The translations under genes were made by a program, and so were the position numbers. Below, piece after piece: positions 25,390 to 32,845 of a stretch of DNA of 64,000 nt. How positions within the stretch are numbered: position 1 is the first letter of the stretch; the number at the start of each line of letters is the position of its first letter. Under the pieces are notes generated by a model that had not been told where the DNA came from, did not search any database, and was given only the letters and a program-made list of their open reading frames with translations. The stretch spans positions 46,233 to 110,232 of the forward strand of contig JBGVRS010000149.1 in assembly GCA_045128635.1 (NCBI GenBank), read 5' to 3'. The DNA comes from HGM12587 sp045128635. GTDB lineage: Bacteria; Bacillota; Clostridia; Lachnospirales; Lachnospiraceae.

Positions 25390-28300
25390 ATGGCGGAAAT
25401 AGATAGTCTAGAGATACGAATATCTGGAGAAATGTCTGAAGCATCAAATTCCATAGATAAGCTATGCTCGAGACTTGATATTTTAAGCAAAAGCGTAGGA
25501 AAAATCGGAAGCTCATCAGATGGAAATTTTAAAAAATTAAATTTGGCATATTCCAAAATAGGAAATATGTTTAAATCTTCGTCTGCATCGTCCAAAGTGT
25601 TGACAGGATCTCTAGTGAAAGCTTATGCAGCCATAAAGTCAATCGAAAAAGGATTTGACAAGCTATCAACATCAGTTAAAAATTCCATGGATTTCGTGGA
25701 AACTTTCAACTATTGGAATGTTGCGCTTGATAAAATCAGTGGCGATTTTTCAGAACAATTTGAAAAATATGGTTATGATTCAGCAGAGGCTTACGCAAAA
25801 TCGTTTTCCGAAAGACTCAAGGTTTTAAATCAAAAACTAACAGGATATGCCATTGGAGACAGTGGTGAACTGCAACTTACTGACCAGATCGGTGTAGGGC
25901 TTGATATAGGAAAATTGATGAATTATCAAGCAAAAATATTATCTGTAACAAACTCTGTCGGATTATTAGGAGAGACAAGCACAGACGTTTCAAAAGTAAT
26001 GTCAATGCTTGCAAGTGATTTCTCATCATTAACCAATACAGATTTAGATACAGTAATGACAAACTTGCAAAGCGGTCTGATCGGACAAAGCAGAGCATTG
26101 TACAAATACGGAATCGATATAACAAACGCAACATTGCAAACGTATGCATATGAACATGGAATAACGAAAGCTGTTACCGCGATGAGTCAAGGTGAAAAAA
26201 TGCAATTGCGTGTACTTGCAATTTTGGATCAGTCAAAAGTTGCCTGGGGCGATGTTGCAAACACAATGAATTCTGTGGCTAATCAATGGAGAATAATGGG
26301 GCAGCAGGTGTCGAATGTTTCAAGATTATTCGGAACATTACTCTTACCAATTGTCCAAAAAGTTCTCCCTGTAGTTAACGGATTACTAATCGCATTGCAA
26401 AAACTTATGTCAACTATAGGCTTTAAAATGTGGGGAGATACATGGCTAAAAGATACCATGAGTGGTATTAGTAGCGGCGGTGTGGCTGAAGTCGAAAAGC
26501 TTGACGAGAGTTTAGGGAATGCTTCGGAGTCGGCAAAGAAACTTAAAACACATCTTTTAGGAATAGATGAGTTAAATGTTGTGGAGCCGGCTGACAATAG
26601 CGGCACGTCAATGGGAAGTGTTGGTGGCGGTATTGATTTATCAAGCGATATTTCAGCAGCTTTAGCGGAGTATGAATCTGTATGGGACAAAGCATTTGCT
26701 GAATCATTAAACAAAGCGCAAGAGTATGCGGATAAATTCATAAGTGTTGCGAACAGACTCTGGGCAGCGATAGAACCGCTTAGAACTTCTGTGAACAAGT
26801 TGTGGAATGAAGGATTTAGCCTTTTAATGGGCTACACGTTCCAAAACATGAAAGATTTTTACACGGAGTTTCTTGTTCCTCTAGGAACATGGGCATTTGG
26901 TACAGAAGGACAAGGATTAACAAGGCTTGTAGATATTGTTAACAATTCATTATTGCAAATTGACTGGCCATTTATTACGCAGAATTTGAAAAATTTCTGG
27001 AGAGCATTAGAACCATTTGCAGAAAGTTTTGGAGAAGGGCTTATAAGTTTTTTTGAAGATGTTTCTAATTTATCTGTTTCAGCAATAAATGAAATTTTAG
27101 GGCGAGATGGATCAATTCAGAATTTAACAAACTTTTTAAATAAAGTGGACCCACAAAAAGCGGAAAAACTAGGTTATTCGCTCGGAGTTCTTGCAGTAGG
27201 TCTGACAGCTCTGTCTGGAATAGGTAAGATTTTAAGCGGAATCGCTGGAATAGGAACATCGATAATAGCACTTTCTGAAGGATTGGGGGCAATTTTTGGA
27301 AGTACTGGAATTTTTGCTAGCATAGGAAGCACAATATCCGGAACAATAGGACCGGTGTTGGCAAACTTTAAAGAGATGATAGATCTAGTTTCAGTTGGAG
27401 CAGGTACCTTGGGAGAATCATTTGCAGCATGTTTTCCAAACATATCATCAGTTGTTTCAGCCATAACTCCGATGACGGCATTGTTTACAGCACTTGCAGC
27501 CGGAATTGGATATGTATTCGCTACAAATGAAGAAGTTAGAGGAAGTTTTGCACAATTAGCGACGACTTTAACAGACGGAATTGCTCCTGTTTTATCTGAG
27601 ATTGCTAATGGTATAGGAAATACACTGTCAAATATGTTGAGCAGTTTGTATAACAATGTTCTTGCACCTCTTGGCAACTTGATGATTGAAATGCTAACTC
27701 CAGCATTGCTTGTTGTATCTGATCTATTAAGTATGTTGACAACTAACATTATTATTCCACTTGCGGAAACACTTGGAAGCGTGTTTTTAACAAGTCTTGA
27801 AAGTGTGAGTAGCGTATTTAATACATGGATCGGACATTTGACACCAATAATTGAAACTATGCAGTTTTTATGGCAAAGCGTAATGCTACCAATTGCAGAA
27901 TATCTTTGGAATGGATTTAAACCTGCATTTGAAAAAGTATTCAAGTTAATTGGAGAAATCATAACAAATCTAGGAACATCCTTGAAAGGTTTAATAAATT
28001 TCGTTACAGGAGTATTTACTGGAGACTGGAAAAAAGCATGGAACGGCGTAAAAGACGTTTTTAAAGGAATATTTAACAGTTTTGTAGCGATTGCTGAGAC
28101 TGTAATTAATAATATTGTTGATGGCATTAACCACTTTATCGGTGGATTTGAAGGTATGGTGGATAAAATCGGCAATGTTATTGGAATCGACATAAAAATT
28201 CCTACAATAAAACATGTTCATTTGGAAAGATTTGAAGGTGGTGGATATCCGGATTCTGCAAGTCTTTTCTGGGCTGGTGAAAATGGCGTACCTGAAATGC

Positions 28301-28524
28301 TTGGTACTGTTGGTGGAAAAACAGCAGTTGCAGGCGGTGCAGAAATCACAGGCATTAGAGATGCAGTTTATGACGTTGGAAACAGCGAAACAACATTGTT
28401 GAGAATGGCCGTTTCCTTGTTAGAAACAATTGCTGCAAAAGACACAAATACTTACATTGACGGAAGAGAACTTGTAAATGCATACGATGAGAGAAAAAAC
28501 AGAAATGGCTTTGCATTTACTTAG
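25390..28524 (+). CDS. phage tail tape-measure protein
   Basis: A 1044-residue tape-measure protein that in siphophages sets tail length and reaches the host membrane. The N-terminus is helical (LEIRISGEMSEASNSIDKL). Several long hydrophobic, glycine/alanine/serine-rich stretches lie at about 590-700 and 740-800. The C-terminus carries FEGGGYPDSASLFWAGENG and IDGRELVNAYDERKNRNG, typical of clostridial phage tape measures. It is the only recognisable tail gene in the element. By the usual 1.5 angstrom per residue it would specify a tail of roughly 150 nm. Confidence 0.88.
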   Translation: MAEIDSLEIRISGEMSEASNSIDKLCSRLDILSKSVGKIGSSSDGNFKKLNLAYSKIGNMFKSSSASSKVLTGSLVKAYAAIKSIEKGFDKLSTSVKNSMDFVETFNYWNVALDKISGDFSEQFEKYGYDSAEAYAKSFSERLKVLNQKLTGYAIGDSGELQLTDQIGVGLDIGKLMNYQAKILSVTNSVGLLGETSTDVSKVMSMLASDFSSLTNTDLDTVMTNLQSGLIGQSRALYKYGIDITNATLQTYAYEHGITKAVTAMSQGEKMQLRVLAILDQSKVAWGDVANTMNSVANQWRIMGQQVSNVSRLFGTLLLPIVQKVLPVVNGLLIALQKLMSTIGFKMWGDTWLKDTMSGISSGGVAEVEKLDESLGNASESAKKLKTHLLGIDELNVVEPADNSGTSMGSVGGGIDLSSDISAALAEYESVWDKAFAESLNKAQEYADKFISVANRLWAAIEPLRTSVNKLWNEGFSLLMGYTFQNMKDFYTEFLVPLGTWAFGTEGQGLTRLVDIVNNSLLQIDWPFITQNLKNFWRALEPFAESFGEGLISFFEDVSNLSVSAINEILGRDGSIQNLTNFLNKVDPQKAEKLGYSLGVLAVGLTALSGIGKILSGIAGIGTSIIALSEGLGAIFGSTGIFASIGSTISGTIGPVLANFKEMIDLVSVGAGTLGESFAACFPNISSVVSAITPMTALFTALAAGIGYVFATNEEVRGSFAQLATTLTDGIAPVLSEIANGIGNTLSNMLSSLYNNVLAPLGNLMIEMLTPALLVVSDLLSMLTTNIIIPLAETLGSVFLTSLESVSSVFNTWIGHLTPIIETMQFLWQSVMLPIAEYLWNGFKPAFEKVFKLIGEIITNLGTSLKGLINFVTGVFTGDWKKAWNGVKDVFKGIFNSFVAIAETVINNIVDGINHFIGGFEGMVDKIGNVIGIDIKIPTIKHVHLERFEGGGYPDSASLFWAGENGVPEMLGTVGGKTAVAGGAEITGIRDAVYDVGNSETTLLRMAVSLLETIAAKDTNTYIDGRELVNAYDERKNRNGFAFT

Positions 28525-28534
28525 AGTTTAAAAG

Positions 28535-28564
28535 AAAGGCAGTAGAAGATAACTACTGCCTTTT
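28535..28564 (+). terminator. intrinsic terminator after the tape-measure gene
   Basis: AAAGGCAGTAG pairs with CTACTGCCTTT across AAGATAA, with a terminal T4. Confidence 0.85.
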
Positions 28565-28598
28565 AAATAAAAAGGGAAAGGATACCATCATTAAATTG

Positions 28599-29504
28599 AT
28601 GGCAGTTGTAAAAATGTCCAACGAGGAAATAGTCGAAAAGATAAAGACAGGGTGTGGTGATGCATCGTATATGTCATTGCTATATCAAAATAACATATCG
28701 CTTATCAAAAAAATAGTTGAACCATATTCTGCCTTGGAAGATATGGAAGACTTGATGCAAGAAGCATATTTGGGATTGTGGGAAGCTGTCAAACATTACG
28801 ATTCATCCAGAGAAGTCCTCTTTATGTCTTATGCTACATATTGGATAAAACAAGCAGCAATTTCTTGTGTTGAAAGAAGCTCTTTGATTAGAATTCCTAA
28901 ACATGTGCAGAAATTAATCAGAATCTATAAAAAAGCATACGAAAGACTTGTGCAAAAATATTATCGAGAACCAACAGAGGCAGAGCTAGCTGAAGAAATA
29001 GGTTTTTCCACTCAGGATTTAGCCGAAATCAAAAAAAGTATAATAAAGTACGAAAGTTTAGAAAAGACCTTTGATTCAGACGAAGATCTTTCATTAAAGG
29101 ATTGCATTGCGAGTGAAGAGGATATCGAAAAAAAAACAACAGATAGGATGTATGATAAGTATCAGAAAAGAATTATATGGGATTTGGCGAAAGAAAAGCT
29201 TGATTACAGGGACTGGAGAATGATCATTCTATACTTTAAAAAAAATATGTCATTAATAGAGATTGCAAACAAAGAGAATATTTCTTACCAAAAAGCAAGG
29301 AGCATGAAACAACAGGCAATAAATCGCTTGAGACTTAGAGCCGGAAAAGAATATGCTTCAAAACTATCAAGCACAAACTTTTACCATAATAGTTTGCAGC
29401 GATTTAAAGAAACAGGAAGTAGTAACGTTGAAAAAATGGCACTCTTTACTATAGAAATCAACGAGAAATACGAGAATATAGAAAGAGGATTGTCAGAATT
29501 ATGA
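28599..29504 (+). CDS. sigma-70 family RNA polymerase sigma factor
   Basis: A protein of about 300 residues with sigma region 2 (DLMQEAYLGLWEAV, FMSYATYWIKQAA), the region 3 start SSLIRIPKHV and region 3 (YREPTEAELAEEIGF), and region 4 (MSLIEIANKENISYQKAR). It lacks region 1.1. Its resemblance to primary-type sigmas suggests it can direct promoter recognition, perhaps of late element genes. The ATG at 28599 lies in a CCATCA/TGATGG hairpin; 28614 is an alternative start. It stands between two terminators, so it is transcribed alone or by read-through. Confidence 0.85.
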   Translation: MAVVKMSNEEIVEKIKTGCGDASYMSLLYQNNISLIKKIVEPYSALEDMEDLMQEAYLGLWEAVKHYDSSREVLFMSYATYWIKQAAISCVERSSLIRIPKHVQKLIRIYKKAYERLVQKYYREPTEAELAEEIGFSTQDLAEIKKSIIKYESLEKTFDSDEDLSLKDCIASEEDIEKKTTDRMYDKYQKRIIWDLAKEKLDYRDWRMIILYFKKNMSLIEIANKENISYQKARSMKQQAINRLRLRAGKEYASKLSSTNFYHNSLQRFKETGSSNVEKMALFTIEINEKYENIERGLSEL

Positions 29505-29639
29505 TTTTGCATTCATCAAATTTAGGACAGCAAAAGTCGCCTATTATTAAATTTTTAAAGAACTGGTAATTTGTTATGTGTTCTGTGTAAAACACCTTGT
29601 ATAGTCATTTTTGGGGGATTACTGGGCAGAATAGCATAG

Positions 29640-29661
29640 AAAAACCACCCTTTTCGGGTGG
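29640..29661 (-). terminator. terminator of the repressor gene
   Basis: CCACCC / GGGTGG pairs with a TTTTC loop. On the minus strand it is followed by a T-run, just past the stop of the repressor ORF. Confidence 0.85.
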
Positions 29662-29676
29662 CCAATAGTTTTGTAT

Positions 29677-29892
29677 TTAATCTGTTACTTTATCACCATT
29701 AGGAAGAATAAAGGAAGCTTCGTAAAAACAACCTGCGTTCTCAGCAATCTTTTTTAATTCTGCAGGAGTAAATCCCTCGCGCTTCATTTTCTGACTAAAT
29801 GCTTGCGGACTTGTGTTGCATTTTCTTGCAAGTTCAGAAACACTGATTCCTAATTTTACACATAATATTTTAATTTGTTCAGATACCGCCAT
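29677..29892 (-). CDS. XRE-family helix-turn-helix repressor
   Basis: A 71-residue DNA-binding protein on the minus strand, the only minus-strand gene of the element. VSELARKCNTSPQAFSQKMK (residues 18-37) is an XRE-type helix-turn-helix. It is divergent from the rightward early operon, with matching promoters and AT-rich operators between them, so it probably maintains the integrated state. It lacks the LexA-like cleavage domain of larger phage repressors, so induction must use another route such as an antirepressor. Confidence 0.85.
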   Translation of the reverse strand: MAVSEQIKILCVKLGISVSELARKCNTSPQAFSQKMKREGFTPAELKKIAENAGCFYEASFILPNGDKVTD

Positions 29893-29919
29893 AACAATTC
29901 CTTTTTTTGTTTTTTATTA

Positions 29920-29948
29920 ATTATAAATGTAAATATTTATAATGTCAA
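29920..29948 (-). promoter_or_regulatory. repressor promoter (leftward)
   Basis: Read on the minus strand, TTGACA (plus 29943-29948), a 17-base spacer and TATAAT (29920-29925) are a perfect consensus. The quasi-palindrome TATAAATGTAAATATTTATA fills the -10 and spacer. Confidence 0.85.
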
Positions 29949-29991
29949 TATAAATGAATACATATTAAACCACAAAGTTTAAATAAGGGTA

Positions 29992-30020
29992 TTGACAATA
30001 TAAACATAAATGTTTAAAAT
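29992..30020 (+). promoter_or_regulatory. rightward early promoter with embedded operator
   Basis: TTGACA (29992-29997), a 17-base spacer and TAAAAT (30015-30020). The dyad AAACATAAATGTTT (30002-30015) lies in the spacer, where repressor binding would block RNA polymerase. It drives the small genes toward integrase. Confidence 0.85.
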
Positions 30021-30047
30021 ATAAACAAAAACAGAAAGGAGAACCAC

Positions 30048-30338
30048 ATGATTGAAAGAAAACATGTTGAAATGATTGCTGCAAAAACAATCAAAGAATT
30101 AAAAATGGAGGACTTTTTAAACAATGCAATTGAGAAAATTGCAAATATTGCTGCAGATGTAGTGATAAAAAAAGCAGGATTAGAGAGTGAAGAGTTTGAA
30201 AATGATTTAGCAAATTTGTCTGAAGAAATTTTGAATAACTGCAAAGATTCTCTGGAAGAAAACATATCTGATTTGTCAGAAAGTGTCATAGCAGAAGTTG
30301 TTGAATGGTACGAAGAATTTTGCTCTGACGAAGAATAA
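30048..30338 (+). CDS. acidic hypothetical protein, first gene of the early operon
   Basis: A 96-residue, strongly acidic and helical protein (FENDLANLSEEILNN, WYEEFCSDEE) with an AAAGGAG SD. Being first under the repressed promoter, it could be an antirepressor or excision-control factor, but no family is recognised. Confidence 0.7.
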   Translation: MIERKHVEMIAAKTIKELKMEDFLNNAIEKIANIAADVVIKKAGLESEEFENDLANLSEEILNNCKDSLEENISDLSESVIAEVVEWYEEFCSDEE

Positions 30339-30342
30339 AAAA

Positions 30343-30367
30343 CTTGCCAGGGAATTTCCCTGGCAAG
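30343..30367. terminator. strong hairpin after the first early gene
   Basis: CTTGCCAGGG and CCCTGGCAAG form a perfect 10-bp stem. The T-run lies on the minus strand; on the plus strand it would act as a pause or mRNA-end stabiliser. Confidence 0.7.
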
Positions 30368-30415
30368 AAAATGAAAAGTTTAGTAAAAGAAGTAGTCAAT
30401 TAGATTTTAAAAAGT

Positions 30416-30487
30416 GAAAGAGCTGAAGCACCGACCAAAGCGAACAACTCTTTCTATTTAACACACTTCGGAAAATGTGTCTTTTTT
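30416..30487 (+). ncRNA. possible small structured RNA or leader
   Basis: GAAAGAG / CTCTTTC closes a loop of 25 bases, followed by an ACACA / TGTGT hairpin and T6. It precedes a 36-residue hydrophobic ORF. No clear promoter of its own was found, so it may be only the operon leader. Confidence 0.35.
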
Positions 30488-30537
30488 ATTATACTACTTT
30501 TTCCGGAGTACATCAAACAAAAGAAAAGGGAAATAAA

Positions 30538-30648
30538 ATGAAAAAAATAATTATGTTTGTTTTAGGCGAGTTTGTTGCGCCATTGATATTGCTTAATATT
30601 GTTATGTCCCCATTTACTGCGAGTATGATCTACTTGTTAAATTCATAG
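30538..30648 (+). CDS. 36-residue hydrophobic peptide
   Basis: The ORF MKKIIMFVLGEFVAPLILLN... is a single membrane-spanning peptide with an AAAAGGGAAA SD. Its small size and location after a structured RNA recall type I toxins or small phage membrane peptides, but no homology is recognised. Confidence 0.5.
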   Translation: MKKIIMFVLGEFVAPLILLNIVMSPFTASMIYLLNS

Positions 30649-30662
30649 GAGGATGGCAAAAA

Positions 30663-30791
30663 ATGAAGGAAGTAGAATTTTTTACAAACGAAGAACTTAG
30701 AAAAATGTTAAATGAAATTTTTCAAAATGTTAATGAAAATTATAAATTAAGATGGTTTTATGAATTTGCTGTTGAAAAATTAAAAAAGTGA
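30663..30791 (+). CDS. small protein A of a tandem pair
   Basis: A 42-residue ORF with an AGGAGG SD. The C-terminal ENYKLRWFYEFAVEKLKK parallels the next ORF (ENYIFRWFYILILRTL), and both have a TNEE element near the start. This kind of small protein is common in clostridial prophage early operons; the function is unknown. Confidence 0.6.
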   Translation: MKEVEFFTNEELRKMLNEIFQNVNENYKLRWFYEFAVEKLKK

Positions 30792-30830
30792 GAGCGGCAG
30801 AATAGATGAACAAAAGAGAGGGTGGTTGTA

Positions 30831-30965
30831 ATGGAAATTAACAAAAGAGACATTCCCCATATGACAAACGAGGAATATTGCGAAAAAATAATGGATATTC
30901 TTAACAAAGAAGACGAAAATTACATATTTAGATGGTTTTATATACTTATTCTTCGAACATTGTAA
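30831..30965 (+). CDS. small protein B of a tandem pair
   Basis: A 44-residue ORF starting MEINKRDIPHMTNEEYCEKI. The shared ENYxxRWFY motif marks it as a paralogue of the preceding ORF. The SD is weak (GGTGG). Confidence 0.58.
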   Translation: MEINKRDIPHMTNEEYCEKIMDILNKEDENYIFRWFYILILRTL

Positions 30966-30985
30966 AAATAAAAGAGGAAAAACAG

Positions 30986-31303
30986 ATGAAAAAGGAAAAA
31001 CAAAATACAAATGAGTTTTTAGATAATATTGAAGAAGTTTATATTGAATTGCAGAAAGCTAGATTTGCTGTGAGTGAAATTATTAATGAATTTGATGTTT
31101 CTTATGAATTATCTCCATATAAAGCGGCTGCATATGGGAGCTCAGTTGATGCTTCGGAAAAATACAAAGATGATCCATCCTACTATTATTCATGGAAATA
31201 TTGCAGTGAGTATGAGAAATTGATGTGGCTGGCAAATATAATTTTAGATTATACATATCTCGCTAATGAACGGTTGGAAAATATATTAGAAAAAGATAAT
31301 TAA
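30986..31303 (+). CDS. hypothetical protein, 105 residues
   Basis: A 105-residue protein from ATG 30986 (SD AGAGGAAAAA). The longer in-frame start would overlap the previous gene. It is helical with tyrosine-rich middle parts (DPSYYYSWKYCSEYEKLMW). No family is recognised. It ends just before the terminator that precedes integrase. Confidence 0.65.
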   Translation: MKKEKQNTNEFLDNIEEVYIELQKARFAVSEIINEFDVSYELSPYKAAAYGSSVDASEKYKDDPSYYYSWKYCSEYEKLMWLANIILDYTYLANERLENILEKDN

Positions 31304-31315
31304 AATAACAAAAGA

Positions 31316-31339
31316 GGGGCATATAACATGCCCTTTTTT
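31316..31339 (+). terminator. terminator of the early operon
   Basis: GGGCAT / ATGCCC with an ATAAC loop and T6. An in-frame ATG for integrase (31328) lies inside the hairpin, arguing for the downstream start. Confidence 0.85.
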
Positions 31340-31366
31340 GATAAAAAAGAAAAAGGAAGTGAGATA

Positions 31367-32590
31367 ATGGCAGAAAAGAGAAAAGACAATAAAGGCAGAG
31401 TACTTAGAACCGGTGAGTATTACGATGCAAAAAATAATCGTTATATGTTCCGTAAAATGGTAGATGGTGAACGCGTGACTTTTACTGCAGATGATTTGGC
31501 GTCATTACGAAAGCAGGAAAATGAACTGTTACACATGATTGATAAGGGTATGCGAATAAAGTCTAAAGCTTCCAAAATCACAATGAACGAGTATTTTGAT
31601 CACTGGCTCAAGATGTATGCGAAAACAGGGCGAAAAGCAACTACGATTACAAATTACACATCTTACTATTCTACATATATTCAAAACAGTGCAGTTGGAA
31701 AAAAAGCAATGACAAAGATTTCAAAAGCTGACTGCCAGATTATATTTAATAAAATGATGGATGATGGGCTGAAACATACCACCATGGCAAATCTAAAAAG
31801 TTGCTTGAACTGTATTTTTGAATGCGCTATAGATGATGATATAATTGTAAAAAATCCTGTGAAAAATATACGGTTACCGCAGACTGAAAAGAAAAAGAGA
31901 GAGGCTGTCCCACAGGCGCAAATTAGCCTTTTTATGGATTATGTGAGAGAAAGCTATAGATTTTCCTTTGCATACCCGGTATTCCTTGTATTGTTTAATA
32001 CGGGTCTTAGGATAGGGGAATTAATTTCTTTAACTTGGGATGATATTGATTTTCAAAAAGATACTATAAGTATCAGAAAAACATTAAACCGTTACAGAAA
32101 AAAGGATTATGGCTTTACAAAAGCAATCTCTACACCAAAAAGTCAAAGTTCAGTCCGTACTGTAGCAATGAATCCGTTGATAAAAAGTACCTTGCTTAGA
32201 CTAAAATTGCAAAGCCCAATAGAAACGCCTGAGCTTCCATTCGTGGACGAATCTGGAAAAGTACGCGGAACAGTAACAGGATTTGTTTTTCTGAATGCAA
32301 ACGGGAATGTATGGAGTGAGCCGACGTTCAATGATTTGCTGAAAAGAATTATCGATGCATATAATAAGGAAGCAGAGTTGCAGGGAAGAGAATTATTAAA
32401 AGATTTCTGTCCGCATCAGAGCCGACACACATACACAAGTGCAGCTTATGAGGCAGGGCTTGATATGAAAGCGGTTAGTCAAATGCTGGGGCATGCTTCG
32501 GATAGTGTTACTTTAACGGTGTATACTCATTTAAGCCAGGAAAAAGAGAGGGAGCAGGAACAGATAGCAAAAGCAATTAATATTTCATAG
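31367..32590 (+). CDS. int: tyrosine integrase
   Basis: A 407-residue site-specific recombinase. An N-terminal arm-binding region (about 1-60) is followed by a SAM-like core-binding domain (about 70-165) and the catalytic domain. Catalytic residues are Arg215 in NTGLRIGEL, the lysine near 258 (TPKSQSS), His350 and Arg353 in HQSRH, His376 in LGHAS and Tyr386 in VYTHLS. ATG 31367 follows AAAAGGAAG and is preferred over 31328. It lies at the right end next to the attachment site, the usual arrangement. Confidence 0.95.
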   Translation: MAEKRKDNKGRVLRTGEYYDAKNNRYMFRKMVDGERVTFTADDLASLRKQENELLHMIDKGMRIKSKASKITMNEYFDHWLKMYAKTGRKATTITNYTSYYSTYIQNSAVGKKAMTKISKADCQIIFNKMMDDGLKHTTMANLKSCLNCIFECAIDDDIIVKNPVKNIRLPQTEKKKREAVPQAQISLFMDYVRESYRFSFAYPVFLVLFNTGLRIGELISLTWDDIDFQKDTISIRKTLNRYRKKDYGFTKAISTPKSQSSVRTVAMNPLIKSTLLRLKLQSPIETPELPFVDESGKVRGTVTGFVFLNANGNVWSEPTFNDLLKRIIDAYNKEAELQGRELLKDFCPHQSRHTYTSAAYEAGLDMKAVSQMLGHASDSVTLTVYTHLSQEKEREQEQIAKAINIS

Positions 32591-32599
32591 AAACAGATT

Positions 32600-32627
32600 A
32601 ACCAACCGGTGCAAGGTTGGTTTTTTT
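32600..32627 (+). terminator. integrase terminator
   Basis: AACCAACC / GGTTGGTT followed by a T-run to 32627. Confidence 0.88.
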
Positions 32628-32754
32628 GTGACAATTTTTGTGACAAATTTTGTGACAGAATGGAAAATAATGGGCAAGAATGGGCAAGAATGGAAAAGAA
32701 TGAAATATTAAAAAATCCAGTATGGAGCAGAATGGGCAAGAATGGAAAAGAATG
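32628..32754 (+). repeat. direct repeats at the right end (candidate integrase arm sites)
   Basis: Three GTGACA copies at 32628, 32640 and 32652 are spaced 12 bases apart. Two exact 24-bp copies rich in GGGCAAGAATGG follow at 32679-32702 and 32731-32754, plus partial copies. They lie between integrase and the attachment core and do not encode a plausible protein. Confidence 0.65.
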
Positions 32755-32767
32755 GAAAAGATACTTC

Positions 32768-32786
32768 GTCAAGAAAAAATACTTGA
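32768..32786. repeat. right attachment-site core
   Basis: This is the exact partner of 16545-16563. Its last four bases (TTGA) are the start of the -35 box of the ylxM promoter. Confidence 0.85.
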
Positions 32787-32811
32787 CACCATCTTTTTCT
32801 TGTAGTAATAT
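32783..32811 (+). promoter_or_regulatory. SigA promoter of ylxM-ffh, overlapping the att core
   Basis: TTGACA (32783-32788), a 17-base spacer and TAATAT (32806-32811). TTGA comes from the repeated core; CA and the rest come from host flank. Confidence 0.9.
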
Positions 32812-32845
32812 ACAGTCGAAGCTGAAAGAAGTAGGAGATTTTTGC

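Larger units (their letters stand above)
16545..32786 (+). mobile_element. integrated phage-satellite-like element, 16.2 kb
   Basis: The region is bounded by an exact 19-bp direct repeat. Inside are a tyrosine integrase at the right end, a divergent repressor/early-promoter switch, Cro-like and excisionase-like genes, a VapE-family helicase with iterons, a TerS-like gene, a tape-measure protein and a sigma-70 factor. Portal, large terminase, capsid, tail tube, holin and endolysin genes are missing. Gene content fits a PICI-type satellite or a reduced prophage. Host genes on both sides (blaR1-like and ylxM) are intact. Confidence 0.88.

Noticed and set aside
27174..28193. 339-codon open frame on the minus strand inside the tape-measure gene
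   Set aside because: It mirrors the hydrophobic, low-complexity tape-measure coding strand, has no SD or family pattern, and the sense gene is clear.
31328..31366. Upstream integrase start at 31328
   Set aside because: This ATG lies inside a terminator hairpin, while 31367 has a good SD.
32669..32760. CRISPR array in the right-end repeats
   Set aside because: Copies are too few, partly overlapping and irregularly spaced, with no cas gene.
32609..32845. N-terminal extension of ylxM through the repeat array
   Set aside because: The open frame runs over direct repeats, the att core and the promoter. YlxM homologues begin at MDEILKQ, and ATG 32846 has a proper SD.
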